NCBI RefSeq assembly: GCF_028606985.1 | Contig: NZ_CP117416.1 | Span: 906,001-970,000 of the forward strand | DNA from: Paenibacillus kyungheensis | Lineage (GTDB): Bacteria; Bacillota; Bacilli; Paenibacillales; Paenibacillaceae | Length of the DNA stretch: 64,000 nucleotides | Reading direction: 5' to 3' | In this document: positions 37,185 to 46,214 of the stretch, one piece after another | How the letters are laid out: each line of letters opens with the position of its first letter | Numbering within the stretch: the stretch's first letter is position 1 | The notes under the pieces: model-generated | What the model was told of the DNA's origin: nothing | Databases searched by the model: none | Seen by the model: the letters and a program-made list of their open reading frames with translations, nothing else | Program-made: the position numbers and the translations under genes

Positions 37185-38408
37185 ATGACTCCTACTCATG
37201 ATGAACAGAAAAGATTGTCCCGTTGGCGATTGATTCTAGGAGCTGAAGCAGAGCAACAGTTAGAACGCCAGACTTCTAGCGAAATCGAAGGAATAACACT
37301 GACAGAAGAAGAACAGATTATGGATCAAGCATTAGCAGCCATTTATGATGATACTTCAGGTCAGGAAGCGCAGTCAGGTAACAACCGAAATGGTGGCAAA
37401 GGCGCAGGCAAAGGGCCCTCTTCACCGACATTAACACGCTGGCTGGGAGATGTACGTACTTTTTTTCCAGAAGATGTTGTATCTATTATTCAAAATGATG
37501 CGATGGAACGTAAAGGGTGGAAGCAGCTATTATTTGAACCGGAAGTGTTAGCTCAGGTCAAACCTGATATTACACTTGTCGGCACTCTTATGGCACTCAA
37601 AGGCAAAATTCCAGAGAAGACCAAAGAAACGGCACGTTTACTTATTCAATCGGTAGTGGATGATTTGGTCAAACGATTGGAACAAGATATGCGCCGTGCA
37701 GTAACAGGGGCGCTAAATCGCAGGCAACATTCTCCCTTGCCTTCATTAAGCGGAATCGATTGGAAGCGAACGATTCAACGTAACCTCAAGCATTATAATC
37801 AGGAGCGTCGTCAGATTATTCCTGAAAAGTTTTATTATTTTGATCGAGCACGTCGTAGTCACGAATGGAAAGTGATTATTGATATTGATCAGAGTGGATC
37901 TATGGCAGATTCGATTATTTGGGCTTCAGTAACCGCTTCTATTTTTGCTAGTATGCCTGCTCTGGATACAAGAGTAGTCGCTTTTGACACCAGTGTTGTT
38001 GATCTCACTGAACAATGCAACAATGATCCGGTAGATATGTTGTTCGGGATACAGCTAGGTGGAGGAACCAATATTGATAAGTCTGTTGCTTATTGTGAAC
38101 AATTTATCGAAGAACCCAAAAAGACATTGTTTATTTTGATCTCTGATCTATATGAAGGTGGTAGTCAGGCACGCCTAATTCGCCGTATGCGTGAACTGAA
38201 AGAAGCAGGTGTCAAAACATTATGTCTATTAGCTTTATCAGATGAAGGTAAGCCTTTTTATGATAAGCAATTAGCACAAAAATTTACCCGTGATGGTACG
38301 CCGAGCTTTGCTTGCACACCAGCACTACTCCCTGCACTGGTTGAAGGTGCTCTTAAAGGTCAAGATTTGAGTGATCTAGTGAAACGTTTGGGGATTGCTA
38401 TCGACTAA
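37185..38408 (+). CDS. VWA (von Willebrand A) domain protein of the MoxR-VWA operon (YehP-like)
   Basis: 407 residues from ATG 37185. A TTG at 37179 is also in frame, but GAGG at 37171 is better spaced for the ATG. The C-terminal half is a VWA domain with an intact MIDAS: DQSGS (Asp235, Ser237, Ser239), then GGGTNIDKSV and LISDLYEGG supplying the Thr and Asp. The N-terminal half is helical and carries a Gly/Asn-rich linker (about 65-85). MoxR ATPases typically remodel partners through such VWA proteins. It is the last gene of the five-gene set. Confidence 0.9.
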   Translation: MTPTHDEQKRLSRWRLILGAEAEQQLERQTSSEIEGITLTEEEQIMDQALAAIYDDTSGQEAQSGNNRNGGKGAGKGPSSPTLTRWLGDVRTFFPEDVVSIIQNDAMERKGWKQLLFEPEVLAQVKPDITLVGTLMALKGKIPEKTKETARLLIQSVVDDLVKRLEQDMRRAVTGALNRRQHSPLPSLSGIDWKRTIQRNLKHYNQERRQIIPEKFYYFDRARRSHEWKVIIDIDQSGSMADSIIWASVTASIFASMPALDTRVVAFDTSVVDLTEQCNNDPVDMLFGIQLGGGTNIDKSVAYCEQFIEEPKKTLFILISDLYEGGSQARLIRRMRELKEAGVKTLCLLALSDEGKPFYDKQLAQKFTRDGTPSFACTPALLPALVEGALKGQDLSDLVKRLGIAID

Positions 38409-38487
38409 TATACAGCTTGATTTTGATGCATATATATTTACAACTGGTATAGAGCAAAGATTAAGCAAAATCAGGGAGTTGTGATCA

Positions 38488-39033
38488 ATGAAGTCTATTT
38501 TTCTTATTCGTCATTGTCAGGCAGAAGGGCAAGCACCTGATGCACAGTTAACTACGCTCGGACAAGAACAGTCGATGTATTTAGCTGATTTTTTAAATGA
38601 TTTTTCGATCGATTATATTGTATCTAGCCCTTATGAACGAGCTTATCGCACGATCGAACCGCTTGCTAGTAGAAGATCATTATCAATTCATACAGATATT
38701 GATCTACAAGAACGAGTATTGTCTCAAGAAAATCTACCCGATTGGTTAGAAAAGCTCAGATTAACATTTGATGATCTGGATCTGTGTTATACCGGTGGGG
38801 AATCGAGCCGGCAAGCGATGGATCGAGGGATAGCTGTACTTGATAAAGCGATACGTACTGATGCGAAGCAGATTGCAGTGGTCTCGCATGGTAATTTGAT
38901 CTCCCTATTGCTTAAATATTATGACGAGCAGATTCAATTCGAACACTGGCAAGCTTTGTCTAATCCTGATGTGTATCAATTGGTATTTGATGATAAATAT
39001 CAGTTGATTCGTATGCAGCGGATCTGGCAATAA
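38488..39033 (+). CDS. Histidine phosphatase family protein
   Basis: 181 residues of the phosphoglycerate-mutase-like superfamily. The N-terminal catalytic motif reads IRHCQAEG: His is kept, but the usual RHG glycine is Cys. The SSPYERAYRTIEPLA block supplies the second Arg. A VSHGNLI motif with the second catalytic His lies in the C-terminal half. The substrate is unknown. The ribosome binding site CAGGGAG precedes ATG 38488. No terminator separates it from the VWA gene, so read-through from that operon is possible. Confidence 0.88.
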   Translation: MKSIFLIRHCQAEGQAPDAQLTTLGQEQSMYLADFLNDFSIDYIVSSPYERAYRTIEPLASRRSLSIHTDIDLQERVLSQENLPDWLEKLRLTFDDLDLCYTGGESSRQAMDRGIAVLDKAIRTDAKQIAVVSHGNLISLLLKYYDEQIQFEHWQALSNPDVYQLVFDDKYQLIRMQRIWQ

Positions 39034-39117
39034 ATGAAGAGTTCGACAGCACCAAAAGATAAAGTATTCGTGGAGTTGAACCATCCCTTATGCTATGATG
39101 AGACTGAGGTGAACACA

Positions 39118-39333
39118 ATGAGTACAGAACAAGAACACAATGAAGTAACAGAAGAATCCAAGCAAGCACAAAAAGTCAGCCAGGCTGAAGCAGCAAAACG
39201 TTTGTTGGCGATGAAAAAGCAAGCCAACCAACCAGGTAAAGGTTCTAATAATGGATTTGACGGCGGCGGTAAAAAGATGAAAAGCCAGATGACCAAAAAA
39301 GTAAATAACCAACGTAAGAAAATGGGAACCTAA
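39118..39333 (+). CDS. Small basic, low-complexity protein, unknown
   Basis: 71 residues from ATG 39118, with TGAGGTGA 6 bases upstream. A longer frame from 39034 would abut the phosphatase stop but lacks a site. Charged and repetitive, with an Ala/Lys helix (SQAEAAKRLLAMKKQA) and a Lys-rich tail (KKMKSQMTKKVNNQRKKMG). No family recognised. A good terminator follows, supporting a real transcription unit. Confidence 0.65.
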   Translation: MSTEQEHNEVTEESKQAQKVSQAEAAKRLLAMKKQANQPGKGSNNGFDGGGKKMKSQMTKKVNNQRKKMGT

Positions 39334-39406
39334 GCACACATTTATACCAGTGCTACCCGATGCAATTACCAAAGCTGTATAACCAAAACAATCTTATCTC
39401 TTGAAG

Positions 39407-39446
39407 TAAACCTATTCAGTCGATACTGAGTAGGTTTATTTTTTTT
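39407..39446 (+). terminator. Intrinsic terminator after the small basic protein gene
   Basis: TAAACCTATTCAGT pairs over its full length with ACTGAGTAGGTTTA (one G-T), loop CGAT, followed by a T run. Confidence 0.92.
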
Positions 39447-39659
39447 ATCTATTTTGTATATCTGTTTTATATGTAAGGTAGTTATCCGCATCATTGGAAA
39501 TAGTGTGATACGAATCGTATTGTTACTACAGCCAGTTAATGCTTCTAGTGATCGCTACAAACTACTGATTCTTCTATTTAAAAGGGATCGGTTTTTGCTT
39601 TATTTCGCTTCATGTTATGATGGAAGAAGAGCATGAACAGAAGCGGAGGACAGCAAGGC

Positions 39660-40292
39660 ATGAAGAATTTACTGGTAACCGGTTATCGTGCGCATGAGCT
39701 GAATATTTTTGGACAAAAGCATGAAGGTATTCCTTTTATTCAGCAAGCATTGCGTAGCAAATTAATTCCATTGATCGAAGAAGGATTGGAATGGGTGATT
39801 ACGCCGGGGCAGTACGGTGTAGATTTGTGGGCATGTGAAGTGGTGATTGCACTCAAAGAACAATATCCTCAATTACGATTATCGATTATTTCAGCATTTG
39901 CCAATCCAGAAGAAAAGTGGAGTGAAGATAAAAAGACCTATTATGAAGAGATTTGTAAAGGGGTCGACTATTATGGTCTGGTGAGCAAGCAGCCCTATCA
40001 AGGGATTTGGCAATTTACTGCTCGGGATGATTTGTTATTTCGCAAAACAGACGGTATTTTGTTAGTTTATGATGAAGATGGAGGCGAGGGTAGCCCTCGA
40101 TTTTTTAAAGAAAAAGCGTTAAAAAAACAGCAGTCTGATGGATATGTATATATCAGTATCAGTTCGGAAGATATTCAAAGTATCGCAGATGAACAGCAAC
40201 TCGATCAGCAATTAGAAGAATCGTTTACAGAATCGCCGACTGATATGATCGATGCAACCAATCCGAATATTGATCCTTTTGAAGAGATTTGA
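39660..40292 (+). CDS. DUF1273 / YpsA-like SLOG-fold protein
   Basis: 210 residues from ATG 39660 (CGGAGGA about 10 bases upstream; the alternative start at 39633 adds nine residues). The opening LLVTGYRAHELNIFG and the core WVITPGQYGVDLWACEV match the DUF1273/YpsA family, whose SLOG fold binds nucleotide-like ligands. B. subtilis YpsA affects cell division and stress response. It has a longer acidic tail than YpsA (about 180 residues). It lies 39 bases before the DUF523 gene, a likely operon partner. Confidence 0.88.
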   Translation: MKNLLVTGYRAHELNIFGQKHEGIPFIQQALRSKLIPLIEEGLEWVITPGQYGVDLWACEVVIALKEQYPQLRLSIISAFANPEEKWSEDKKTYYEEICKGVDYYGLVSKQPYQGIWQFTARDDLLFRKTDGILLVYDEDGGEGSPRFFKEKALKKQQSDGYVYISISSEDIQSIADEQQLDQQLEESFTESPTDMIDATNPNIDPFEEI

Positions 40293-40331
40293 CCGATTCG
40301 GAAAAAAGTAGGTAAAAAGGAGGAGTGAAGC

Positions 40332-40805
40332 ATGATTGGTATCAGCGCGTGTCTGACCGGTATTGCCTGTAGATATGATGGAAGAAGCAACCTCGTACAA
40401 CCGTTAGATCAACTGATTCAGCAAGGCAAAGCAGTAGCTTTTTGCCCTGAAGTGTTAGGTGGTCTGACTACACCACGCGAACCAGCAGAGATTGTAGGGG
40501 GAACAGCCGAAGATGTGTGGTTAGGCAATGCGAAAGTGATCACGATTTCAGGCAAAGATGTAACTGAATCGTTTCAAGCAGGAGCCAAAAGAGCATTGGA
40601 ACAGGCGCAACAAGCGAAAATTACTGTTGCAGTGCTAAAAGCCAATAGTCCTTCGTGCGGAAGTCAGATGGTCTATGATGGTACATTTAGCGGTAATAAA
40701 ATCATTGGTTCCGGTCTAACCGCAGTTCTTTTTCGGCAAAATAATATTCAAGTAGTCGATGAGCATACCTGTGGTTTTTTGTTAGAGGAAAATAAGCTAC
40801 TGTAG
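40332..40805 (+). CDS. DUF523 family protein
   Basis: 157 residues, matching the DUF523 family in full: ISACLTGIACRYDG at the N-terminus, FCPEVLGGLTTPREPAEI, then LKANSPSCGSQMVYDGTFSG. Several conserved cysteines (C8, C13, C43 and those in SPSCG and HTCGF) suggest a metal site. Function unknown. The ribosome binding site AAAAAGGAGGAG precedes ATG 40332, and the gene is probably co-transcribed with the YpsA-like gene. A long hairpin follows at 40870. Confidence 0.9.
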   Translation: MIGISACLTGIACRYDGRSNLVQPLDQLIQQGKAVAFCPEVLGGLTTPREPAEIVGGTAEDVWLGNAKVITISGKDVTESFQAGAKRALEQAQQAKITVAVLKANSPSCGSQMVYDGTFSGNKIIGSGLTAVLFRQNNIQVVDEHTCGFLLEENKLL

Positions 40806-41158
40806 TCTTGCTTCAGTAAAACAAGATTAGATCAACACAGATATGATGAACAACCCTATCTTGTAATATAAAAAAAGATCATGTTATACACTCTACGCTA
40901 GATACCATTAGTGGATCTCTTCATGTAGGTTAGGGTGTATTCACATGATCTTTTTTATCAAAATAGGATACGTGCAGTCGCTTTTGAACAAATGAAATTG
41001 ATGATTAGCTAGATATTCATTTTCAATAGATATCCATAAGTAAATCTCAATACATGGTATCGATTAGCTTATTTCTATAAACCGCATAAATATCCACATG
41101 TAAGGATCTATATGGTAGAAAAGCGTCAGTTGTAGAGGTAGAAAGCGATAATGATCGA
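40806..41158. other. 353-base gap between convergent genes
   Basis: Contains the long nested hairpin at 40870-40957 and otherwise AT-rich DNA without a plausible gene. A short plus-strand frame at 41151-41351 overlaps the bicupin gene and is its shadow. Confidence 0.55.
40870..40957. terminator. Long nested inverted repeat, probable bidirectional terminator
   Basis: AAAAAAGATCATGT at the left end pairs with ACATGATCTTTTTT at the right, and the pairing continues (TATACACTCTA with TAGGGTGTATT, one bulge). Inside lies a second hairpin AGAT-A-CCA / TGG-ATCT. The loop is much larger than in ordinary terminators. It separates the DUF523 gene from the bicupin gene reading from the right. Confidence 0.7.
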
Positions 41159-42193
41159 TTACTGTAAAGGAGCAGGAGCGATAAACCAGTGGCGTTGCGG
41201 CAATTGGCTTACTTGTTCACGATTGATTTCCAGATTCGTTGCTAGCACATCATCCGGTGTACTAGAGATCCATTTGGTCAGATCTATCGTCTCGTGTTGT
41301 CCATTGTTGAATCCGACTAAGATTCGGCAGACTTCTGTTCCATTATTGTAAATATAGTGCCCTGCACCTTCAGGTACATAACCTACATCGCCTGCTTCAA
41401 ATTGATCTTCGATCAGTTCTCCTTTTCCTAGAAAAACAGCCATTCGTGCTGTGCCACTTATATAATATTGCCATTCATCGGTATTGGGATGCCAGTGCAT
41501 TTCTCGTAAAGCGCCCGGTTGAATCTCGATAATAGCCCCTGTCATATTTGTAGAAATAGGGAATAGACGTGCCGAAGCTACCCGTTCTGTACCTCCACCG
41601 GGAACACGCTTAGGATCTTGAGCCATAAGTGGATAGCGATGCATACTGGTAAGCCCTGTCGTACTACGTGCTGTAGCATCTAGAGTCGAATCATCCGGTA
41701 CAGGTCCAGAGGCGAAATAAGACTCTTGTGTCGGTAATTGCTGTGCTTCTGCAATCGAAATGCCCAAATTTTGAGCAACCAACTCGATAGGAGTCTGCGC
41801 AATAAAGTCTGTAATACTAAAGGTATGTTTTTCGGTAAACGTACCATTGTTCATAATCTGAATAATATGACATTCGTCTGTTCCAATCCCTTGAATCGAA
41901 TGCCCATATCCTTTGGGAAAATACCATACATCTCCACTGTTAAAGTTATCTATGTACGTTGTACCATCAGGATGCAAAACTGTTGTGCGACAACTTCCGC
42001 TGACTACATATCCCCATTCCGAAGCATTGGTATGCCAGTGTAATTCTCTCAACGTGCCTGGAGCTAGTCGCAACGATACACCTGTCATTGCTGTCGATAC
42101 AGGAAAGTCGTTCACCGAGACTTCGCGCATTGTACCACCGCTATGTTTATAAGCTGTTTGTTGTTCAAGCCTGTATTTGAATGTTTTTGTCAT
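41159..42193 (-). CDS. Oxalate decarboxylase-like bicupin
   Basis: 344 residues from ATG 42193 (GGAGGG upstream); OxdC has about 385. It holds two cupin domains, each with full Mn ligands: His52, His54, Glu59, His98 and His233, His235, Glu240, His279. The substrate-binding Arg (RELHWH, Arg49) is kept. In B. subtilis OxdC the lid SENST carries the proton donor Glu162; here the same place reads TEKHT (120-124), keeping Glu121 but changing the rest. No signal peptide. Oxalate decarboxylation is likely; oxidase or another activity is possible. Confidence 0.85.
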   Translation of the reverse strand: MTKTFKYRLEQQTAYKHSGGTMREVSVNDFPVSTAMTGVSLRLAPGTLRELHWHTNASEWGYVVSGSCRTTVLHPDGTTYIDNFNSGDVWYFPKGYGHSIQGIGTDECHIIQIMNNGTFTEKHTFSITDFIAQTPIELVAQNLGISIAEAQQLPTQESYFASGPVPDDSTLDATARSTTGLTSMHRYPLMAQDPKRVPGGGTERVASARLFPISTNMTGAIIEIQPGALREMHWHPNTDEWQYYISGTARMAVFLGKGELIEDQFEAGDVGYVPEGAGHYIYNNGTEVCRILVGFNNGQHETIDLTKWISSTPDDVLATNLEINREQVSQLPQRHWFIAPAPLQ

Positions 42194-42558
42194 AATAACC
42201 CTCCATTGCTTATATGATTCATTTGCTAAGTTAATTTGTATTTTGTCATAGCCACTCTTTTTTGCCCATGGAACTATAAGCCCATCTCTAGCTCCAAATA
42301 GACGATTTCCTCTCCAAACCAACCTATTCTAATGACCAATTTGATAAAAAGATGATATGTTAGGCAAATGAACTACTGTTCGAACTCTTCTATATTCCGA
42401 TTGAAAATATCTATAAGTAAAACAGTTGATAGATCATAGTTAACAAGGTATGATTTGGCAACAGCTTAATTCTGACTTAACTAATCAGATTTATTGGTAT
42501 TAAAAAATAATAGTCATTATACGTCCTGGATAGAGCCCTAATAGAAAGGAAGGAAGAC
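42194..42558. other. 365-base divergent promoter region between bicupin and ABC permease genes
   Basis: AT-rich, no credible gene. Contains GAAC-N4-GTTC at 42370-42381 and ATCATA/TATGAT repeats near 42433-42454. I see no recognisable riboswitch. The promoters of both divergent units must lie here. Confidence 0.45.
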
Positions 42559-43506
42559 ATGCTGTATTACGTGATTCGTAGACTCGGTATTGCGATTCCT
42601 GTACTGCTGGGCATTACAATTTTGAATTTTATTATTATCAATCTTGCACCAGGTAATCCAGCAGAGTTGTTACTTGATCCGAATACCAGTCAGGCGATGA
42701 TTGATGCGAAAAAAGAGCGATTAGGATTAGATCAACCTTTTTATATTCAATATTGGATATGGCTGGTGAGCCTTCTGCAAGGCAATATGGGATATTCATA
42801 TAGTTCATTTGCACCTGTATCTCAATTGATTAGCGAGCGTATTGGCCCTACATTGTTACTTACTTTTGTTTCTTTGATTGTGAGTATTATGATTTCGATT
42901 CCAATCGGCATTTTTAGCGCCGTGAAGCGCAATAGTCGTTGGGATTACATCATTACAGGTTTGGCTTTTGTAGGCACATCATTACCGCAATTTTTTTTAG
43001 GATTAGCGCTTATTTATTGGTTTGCTTTGAAGTTACAATGGCTACCTACAGGAGGGATTGAACCATTAGAAGGAGGAGATTTGACACAAAGAGTCATACA
43101 TATGATTCTGCCTGTAACTGTGTTATCCGTAGCGATTATAGGCAAAAAAGTACGATATGTTCGTGCCAGTATGTTAGATGTGCTCAAACAAGATTATTTG
43201 CAGACTGCACGAGCAAAAGGGTTATCCGGTTATATTGTGATCTATCGTCATGCGCTTCGTAATGCACTGATCCCGATCATTACGGTTTTTGGTATGGAAG
43301 TTCCATTGTTATTGGGAGGCAGTGTAATTGTAGAGCAAGTTTTTCAGTGGCCGGGGATTGGACAGTTAACGATCCAGTCGGTTTTATCACGCGACTATCC
43401 TGTCATTATGGGCTTGAATTTGGTCGCTGCATTGATTGTATTGATCGTGAATCTATTTACTGATTTGTTATATCGTTGGGTCGATCCTCGTGTGCAGTAT
43501 GAATAA
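42559..43506 (+). CDS. ABC importer permease, DppB/OppB/NikB family
   Basis: 315 residues, six membrane segments. The family opening MLYYVIRRLGIAIPVLLGIT and the EAA cytoplasmic loop (YLQTARAKGLSGYIVIYRHALRN) are clear, ending with VDPRVQYE. It forms half of the membrane channel of a peptide/nickel/opine-type importer. The AGAAAGGAAGGAAG ribosome binding site precedes ATG 42559. Operon with the second permease and the binding lipoprotein. No ATP-binding subunits are in this cluster. Confidence 0.92.
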   Translation: MLYYVIRRLGIAIPVLLGITILNFIIINLAPGNPAELLLDPNTSQAMIDAKKERLGLDQPFYIQYWIWLVSLLQGNMGYSYSSFAPVSQLISERIGPTLLLTFVSLIVSIMISIPIGIFSAVKRNSRWDYIITGLAFVGTSLPQFFLGLALIYWFALKLQWLPTGGIEPLEGGDLTQRVIHMILPVTVLSVAIIGKKVRYVRASMLDVLKQDYLQTARAKGLSGYIVIYRHALRNALIPIITVFGMEVPLLLGGSVIVEQVFQWPGIGQLTIQSVLSRDYPVIMGLNLVAALIVLIVNLFTDLLYRWVDPRVQYE

Positions 43507-43566
43507 CGTATAGAGAACATATAACATGGGCAAGATAGAACACAGGTATAGGAAGGAGGAGAACTA

Positions 43567-44481
43567 TTGTTTCTCTGGCAAAAAGGGCTAAAGGCAGAAG
43601 GAGATCGCTTCAAAGCCTATTGGAAAGAGTCGATGCAACCAGGAAATGAAAGGTATAGTGTACAGATTTGGTATCGATTTGCTCAACACAAATTAGCGTT
43701 GTTAGGTCTACTGGTTACGTTGCTATTAATCATCATCAGTATCATCGCTCCGTGGATAGCTCCTTATAATCCCAGTCTGGTCATGGATCAATTCTCTGCT
43801 CCCCCTTCAGCTAACCACTGGTTAGGCACAGATCAGGTTGGAAGAGATGTGCTCAGCCGCTTAATTTATGCTACTCGCATATCAATGATTGTTGGGTTTG
43901 GAGCTGTGGCTATCTATGTGACGATTGGAACAGTGATAGGCTTAGTCGCAGGTTATTTTGGGGGTTGGATCGATATGATTGTGATGCGGGTAACAGATGT
44001 CGTCATGTCTTTTCCCTATCTAATTATTATTCTGGTCGTTGTAAGTGTACTCGGTTCAGGATTAGGAACCATTGTATTAGTAATCTCCTTGTTCTCATGG
44101 CCTACTGTTGCAAGATTGGTTAGAGGCAGTGTAATGACTATTCGGCATCTGGATTATATACAAGCAAGTATCGTAATGGGGATGGGCAAAACACGTATTT
44201 TGTTTCGGCAAATTTTACCCAATACATTGGGACCTATTATTGTAAATGCCACATTTGGTGTAGCTGGAGCTATTTTGAGTGAGGCAGGACTTAGCTTTCT
44301 AGGTATGGGAATTCAGCCGCCAATTCCTAGTTGGGGCAATATGTTAACCGATGCACAGTCATTCAGCTTGCTGACTGATCAACCGTGGTTATGGTTGCCC
44401 GCAGGCATCATGTTATTGATTACTGTATTGGCGATTAACTTTGTTGGTGATGGATTACGCGATGCTTTTGATCCTAAATAA
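43567..44481 (+). CDS. ABC importer permease, DppC/OppC/NikC family
   Basis: 304 residues. TTG start at 43567 with GGAAGGAGGAG 7 bases upstream. A hydrophilic N-terminus (about 1-40) is followed by six membrane segments. Typical blocks are NHWLGTDQVGRDVLSRLIYATR, RVTDVVMSFPYLI, the EAA loop (DYIQASIVMGMGKTRILFRQILPN) and SEAGLSFLGMGIQPP. It pairs with the upstream permease, and the spacing of 60 bases supports one operon. Confidence 0.92.
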   Translation: MFLWQKGLKAEGDRFKAYWKESMQPGNERYSVQIWYRFAQHKLALLGLLVTLLLIIISIIAPWIAPYNPSLVMDQFSAPPSANHWLGTDQVGRDVLSRLIYATRISMIVGFGAVAIYVTIGTVIGLVAGYFGGWIDMIVMRVTDVVMSFPYLIIILVVVSVLGSGLGTIVLVISLFSWPTVARLVRGSVMTIRHLDYIQASIVMGMGKTRILFRQILPNTLGPIIVNATFGVAGAILSEAGLSFLGMGIQPPIPSWGNMLTDAQSFSLLTDQPWLWLPAGIMLLITVLAINFVGDGLRDAFDPK

Positions 44482-44508
44482 TATACAGTCTAACAAGGAG
44501 GATAGGTT

Positions 44509-46140
44509 ATGAAAATGAGATACCGCGCTACATTAGCTACAATGATCGTTGCTGTACTATTGGTGCTATCTGCATGTGGAGCAACAAATAACAGCACCCA
44601 AATCGCTTCTACCCAAGGAGCTACAGCCGCTTCAGAGGGCGGTAAAACAGTCACTATTGGTATCGTCAATTCACCTGTAACGCTTAACCAGATCAACGAT
44701 CAGGGGGATTCAGCTTCAACGACAATTCAGCATTTGATCAATGATTCTTTATTAGACGTAGATGATCAATTAAAATTCACCCCCAAATTAGCAGATTCAA
44801 TCGATACAACGGATCATCAAAATTATACCGTTCATTTGAATAAAGATGCAAAATGGAGCGATGGACAACCTTTTACGACCAAAGATGTAGAGTTCACCTT
44901 ATTAACAGCGCTTAATCCGCAAGTCGAAACGACACTACGTCTCTTTTTTATCGAAGGCTTAGATGATACGGGTAAATTAAAAGAAGGTCAGAACAAGATC
45001 ACAGGCTTAACGATTGTCGATGATCATACCTTCAAAATTAAAACCAAAGCACCGATTGATCCTGATATCTTTAATGAAAGTTTTGCTTCCAAAATTTACT
45101 TTTTACCTGAACATATTCTCAAAGATGTAGCGCCTGATCAGCTAGCTACGAATGAATATTTTCAAAAACCAGAAGTAACTATAGGTCCTTTCAAATTTGC
45201 CAAATTCCTCAAAGATCAATATTTTCAAGTGGTCAAAAATGATCAATACTATCGTTCAGTTCCTAAGCTAGATCAGATTTTTGTAAAAGTATTACCTGCT
45301 ACTAATTTGGTTGCTCAGTTGCAGACAGGTGAGATTCAGATGAACTCGCTACCTGTAGGACTGATTCCAATCACTGAATATGATAAAGTCAAAAGCTTAC
45401 CGGATATCAATCTAACGTCCAGTCAGACGACAGAGCCGGTAGAAATCTTTTTCAATACCGAGACAATTCAGAATCCTAAAGTTCGTCAAGCGATAGCCTA
45501 TGCGCTGAATCGGCAACAAATTGTTACACAGTTGCTTAAAGGACAAGCAGAATTAATCGATGGTTCGATTCCAAGTAGTAATCAATATGCGGCTACCGAT
45601 ATTCCTAAATACACCTATGACCCTGCCAAAGCACAAGCCTTGTTACAAGAAGCAGGATGGGATGCTAATCAGACGCTTCGTTTCCTTGTGCCTGTTGGTA
45701 ATAAAGTACGTGAGCAAGCAGCCGATATTTTGGAGCAAAATTTGGAAGCTGTAGGCATCAAAGTAGATATTCAAAAGTTCGATTTTCCAACATTGATGCA
45801 AAAAACAGACAGCAAAGATTATGATATAACTATCTTTACACGCGATTATTACGTAGACCCAAGCCGTTATTTTAATATGTTTGAATCCGATAATGCCAAT
45901 AATATTGTTGGGTATAGAAATCCGAAGTTAGATCAATTATTAAAAGACGGTCGTGCAGAATCAGACCCTGCCAAGCGCAAAATCATTTACCATCAAGTGC
46001 AAGAAATTCTACATGAAGATGTTCCTTCCCTTGGGGTATATTCGGAGAAACGTCTACAAGCTGTATCGAAAAAAGTAAAAGTGGGACAGCCACTGAATAT
46101 AGGAATGTTTAATCACGTAAATGAATGGGATAGCCAATAA
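44509..46140 (+). CDS. ABC importer substrate-binding lipoprotein (peptide/nickel/opine type, SBP family 5)
   Basis: 543 residues. A signal peptide ends at a lipobox LSAC (Cys23), so the protein is tethered to the outer face of the membrane. The SBP_bac_5 signature is seen as KDAKWSDGQPFTTKDVEFTL, followed by YALNRQQIVTQLLKGQA and YHQVQEILHEDVPSLGVYS. The family binds oligopeptides, nickel chelates, opines and similar solutes; the ligand here is unknown. The ribosome binding site AACAAGGAGGATAGG precedes ATG 44509. A terminator follows. Confidence 0.92.
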   Translation: MKMRYRATLATMIVAVLLVLSACGATNNSTQIASTQGATAASEGGKTVTIGIVNSPVTLNQINDQGDSASTTIQHLINDSLLDVDDQLKFTPKLADSIDTTDHQNYTVHLNKDAKWSDGQPFTTKDVEFTLLTALNPQVETTLRLFFIEGLDDTGKLKEGQNKITGLTIVDDHTFKIKTKAPIDPDIFNESFASKIYFLPEHILKDVAPDQLATNEYFQKPEVTIGPFKFAKFLKDQYFQVVKNDQYYRSVPKLDQIFVKVLPATNLVAQLQTGEIQMNSLPVGLIPITEYDKVKSLPDINLTSSQTTEPVEIFFNTETIQNPKVRQAIAYALNRQQIVTQLLKGQAELIDGSIPSSNQYAATDIPKYTYDPAKAQALLQEAGWDANQTLRFLVPVGNKVREQAADILEQNLEAVGIKVDIQKFDFPTLMQKTDSKDYDITIFTRDYYVDPSRYFNMFESDNANNIVGYRNPKLDQLLKDGRAESDPAKRKIIYHQVQEILHEDVPSLGVYSEKRLQAVSKKVKVGQPLNIGMFNHVNEWDSQ

Positions 46141-46149
46141 AATAAATTA

Positions 46150-46184
46150 GAAAGAGCTACTGATTTTGATCAGTAGCTCTTTTT
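46150..46184 (+). terminator. Terminator of the ABC importer operon
   Basis: AAAGAGCTACTGAT and ATCAGTAGCTCTTT form a perfect stem around TTTG, with T tail. Confidence 0.93.
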
Positions 46185-46214
46185 GTGCTTTATGTTGATT
46201 TTTACAAAGTTACA

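Noticed and set aside
39454-39636. 60-codon open frame before the YpsA-like gene
   Set aside because: No ribosome binding site, follows a terminator directly, composition and hydrophobic pattern unlike a real protein; overlaps the leader of the next gene.
42370-42381. Second GAAC-N4-GTTC sequence, candidate LexA box
   Set aside because: The centre TACT breaks the R-N-R-Y rule at two positions, no -10 box is adjacent, and about one such match is expected by chance in a window of this size.
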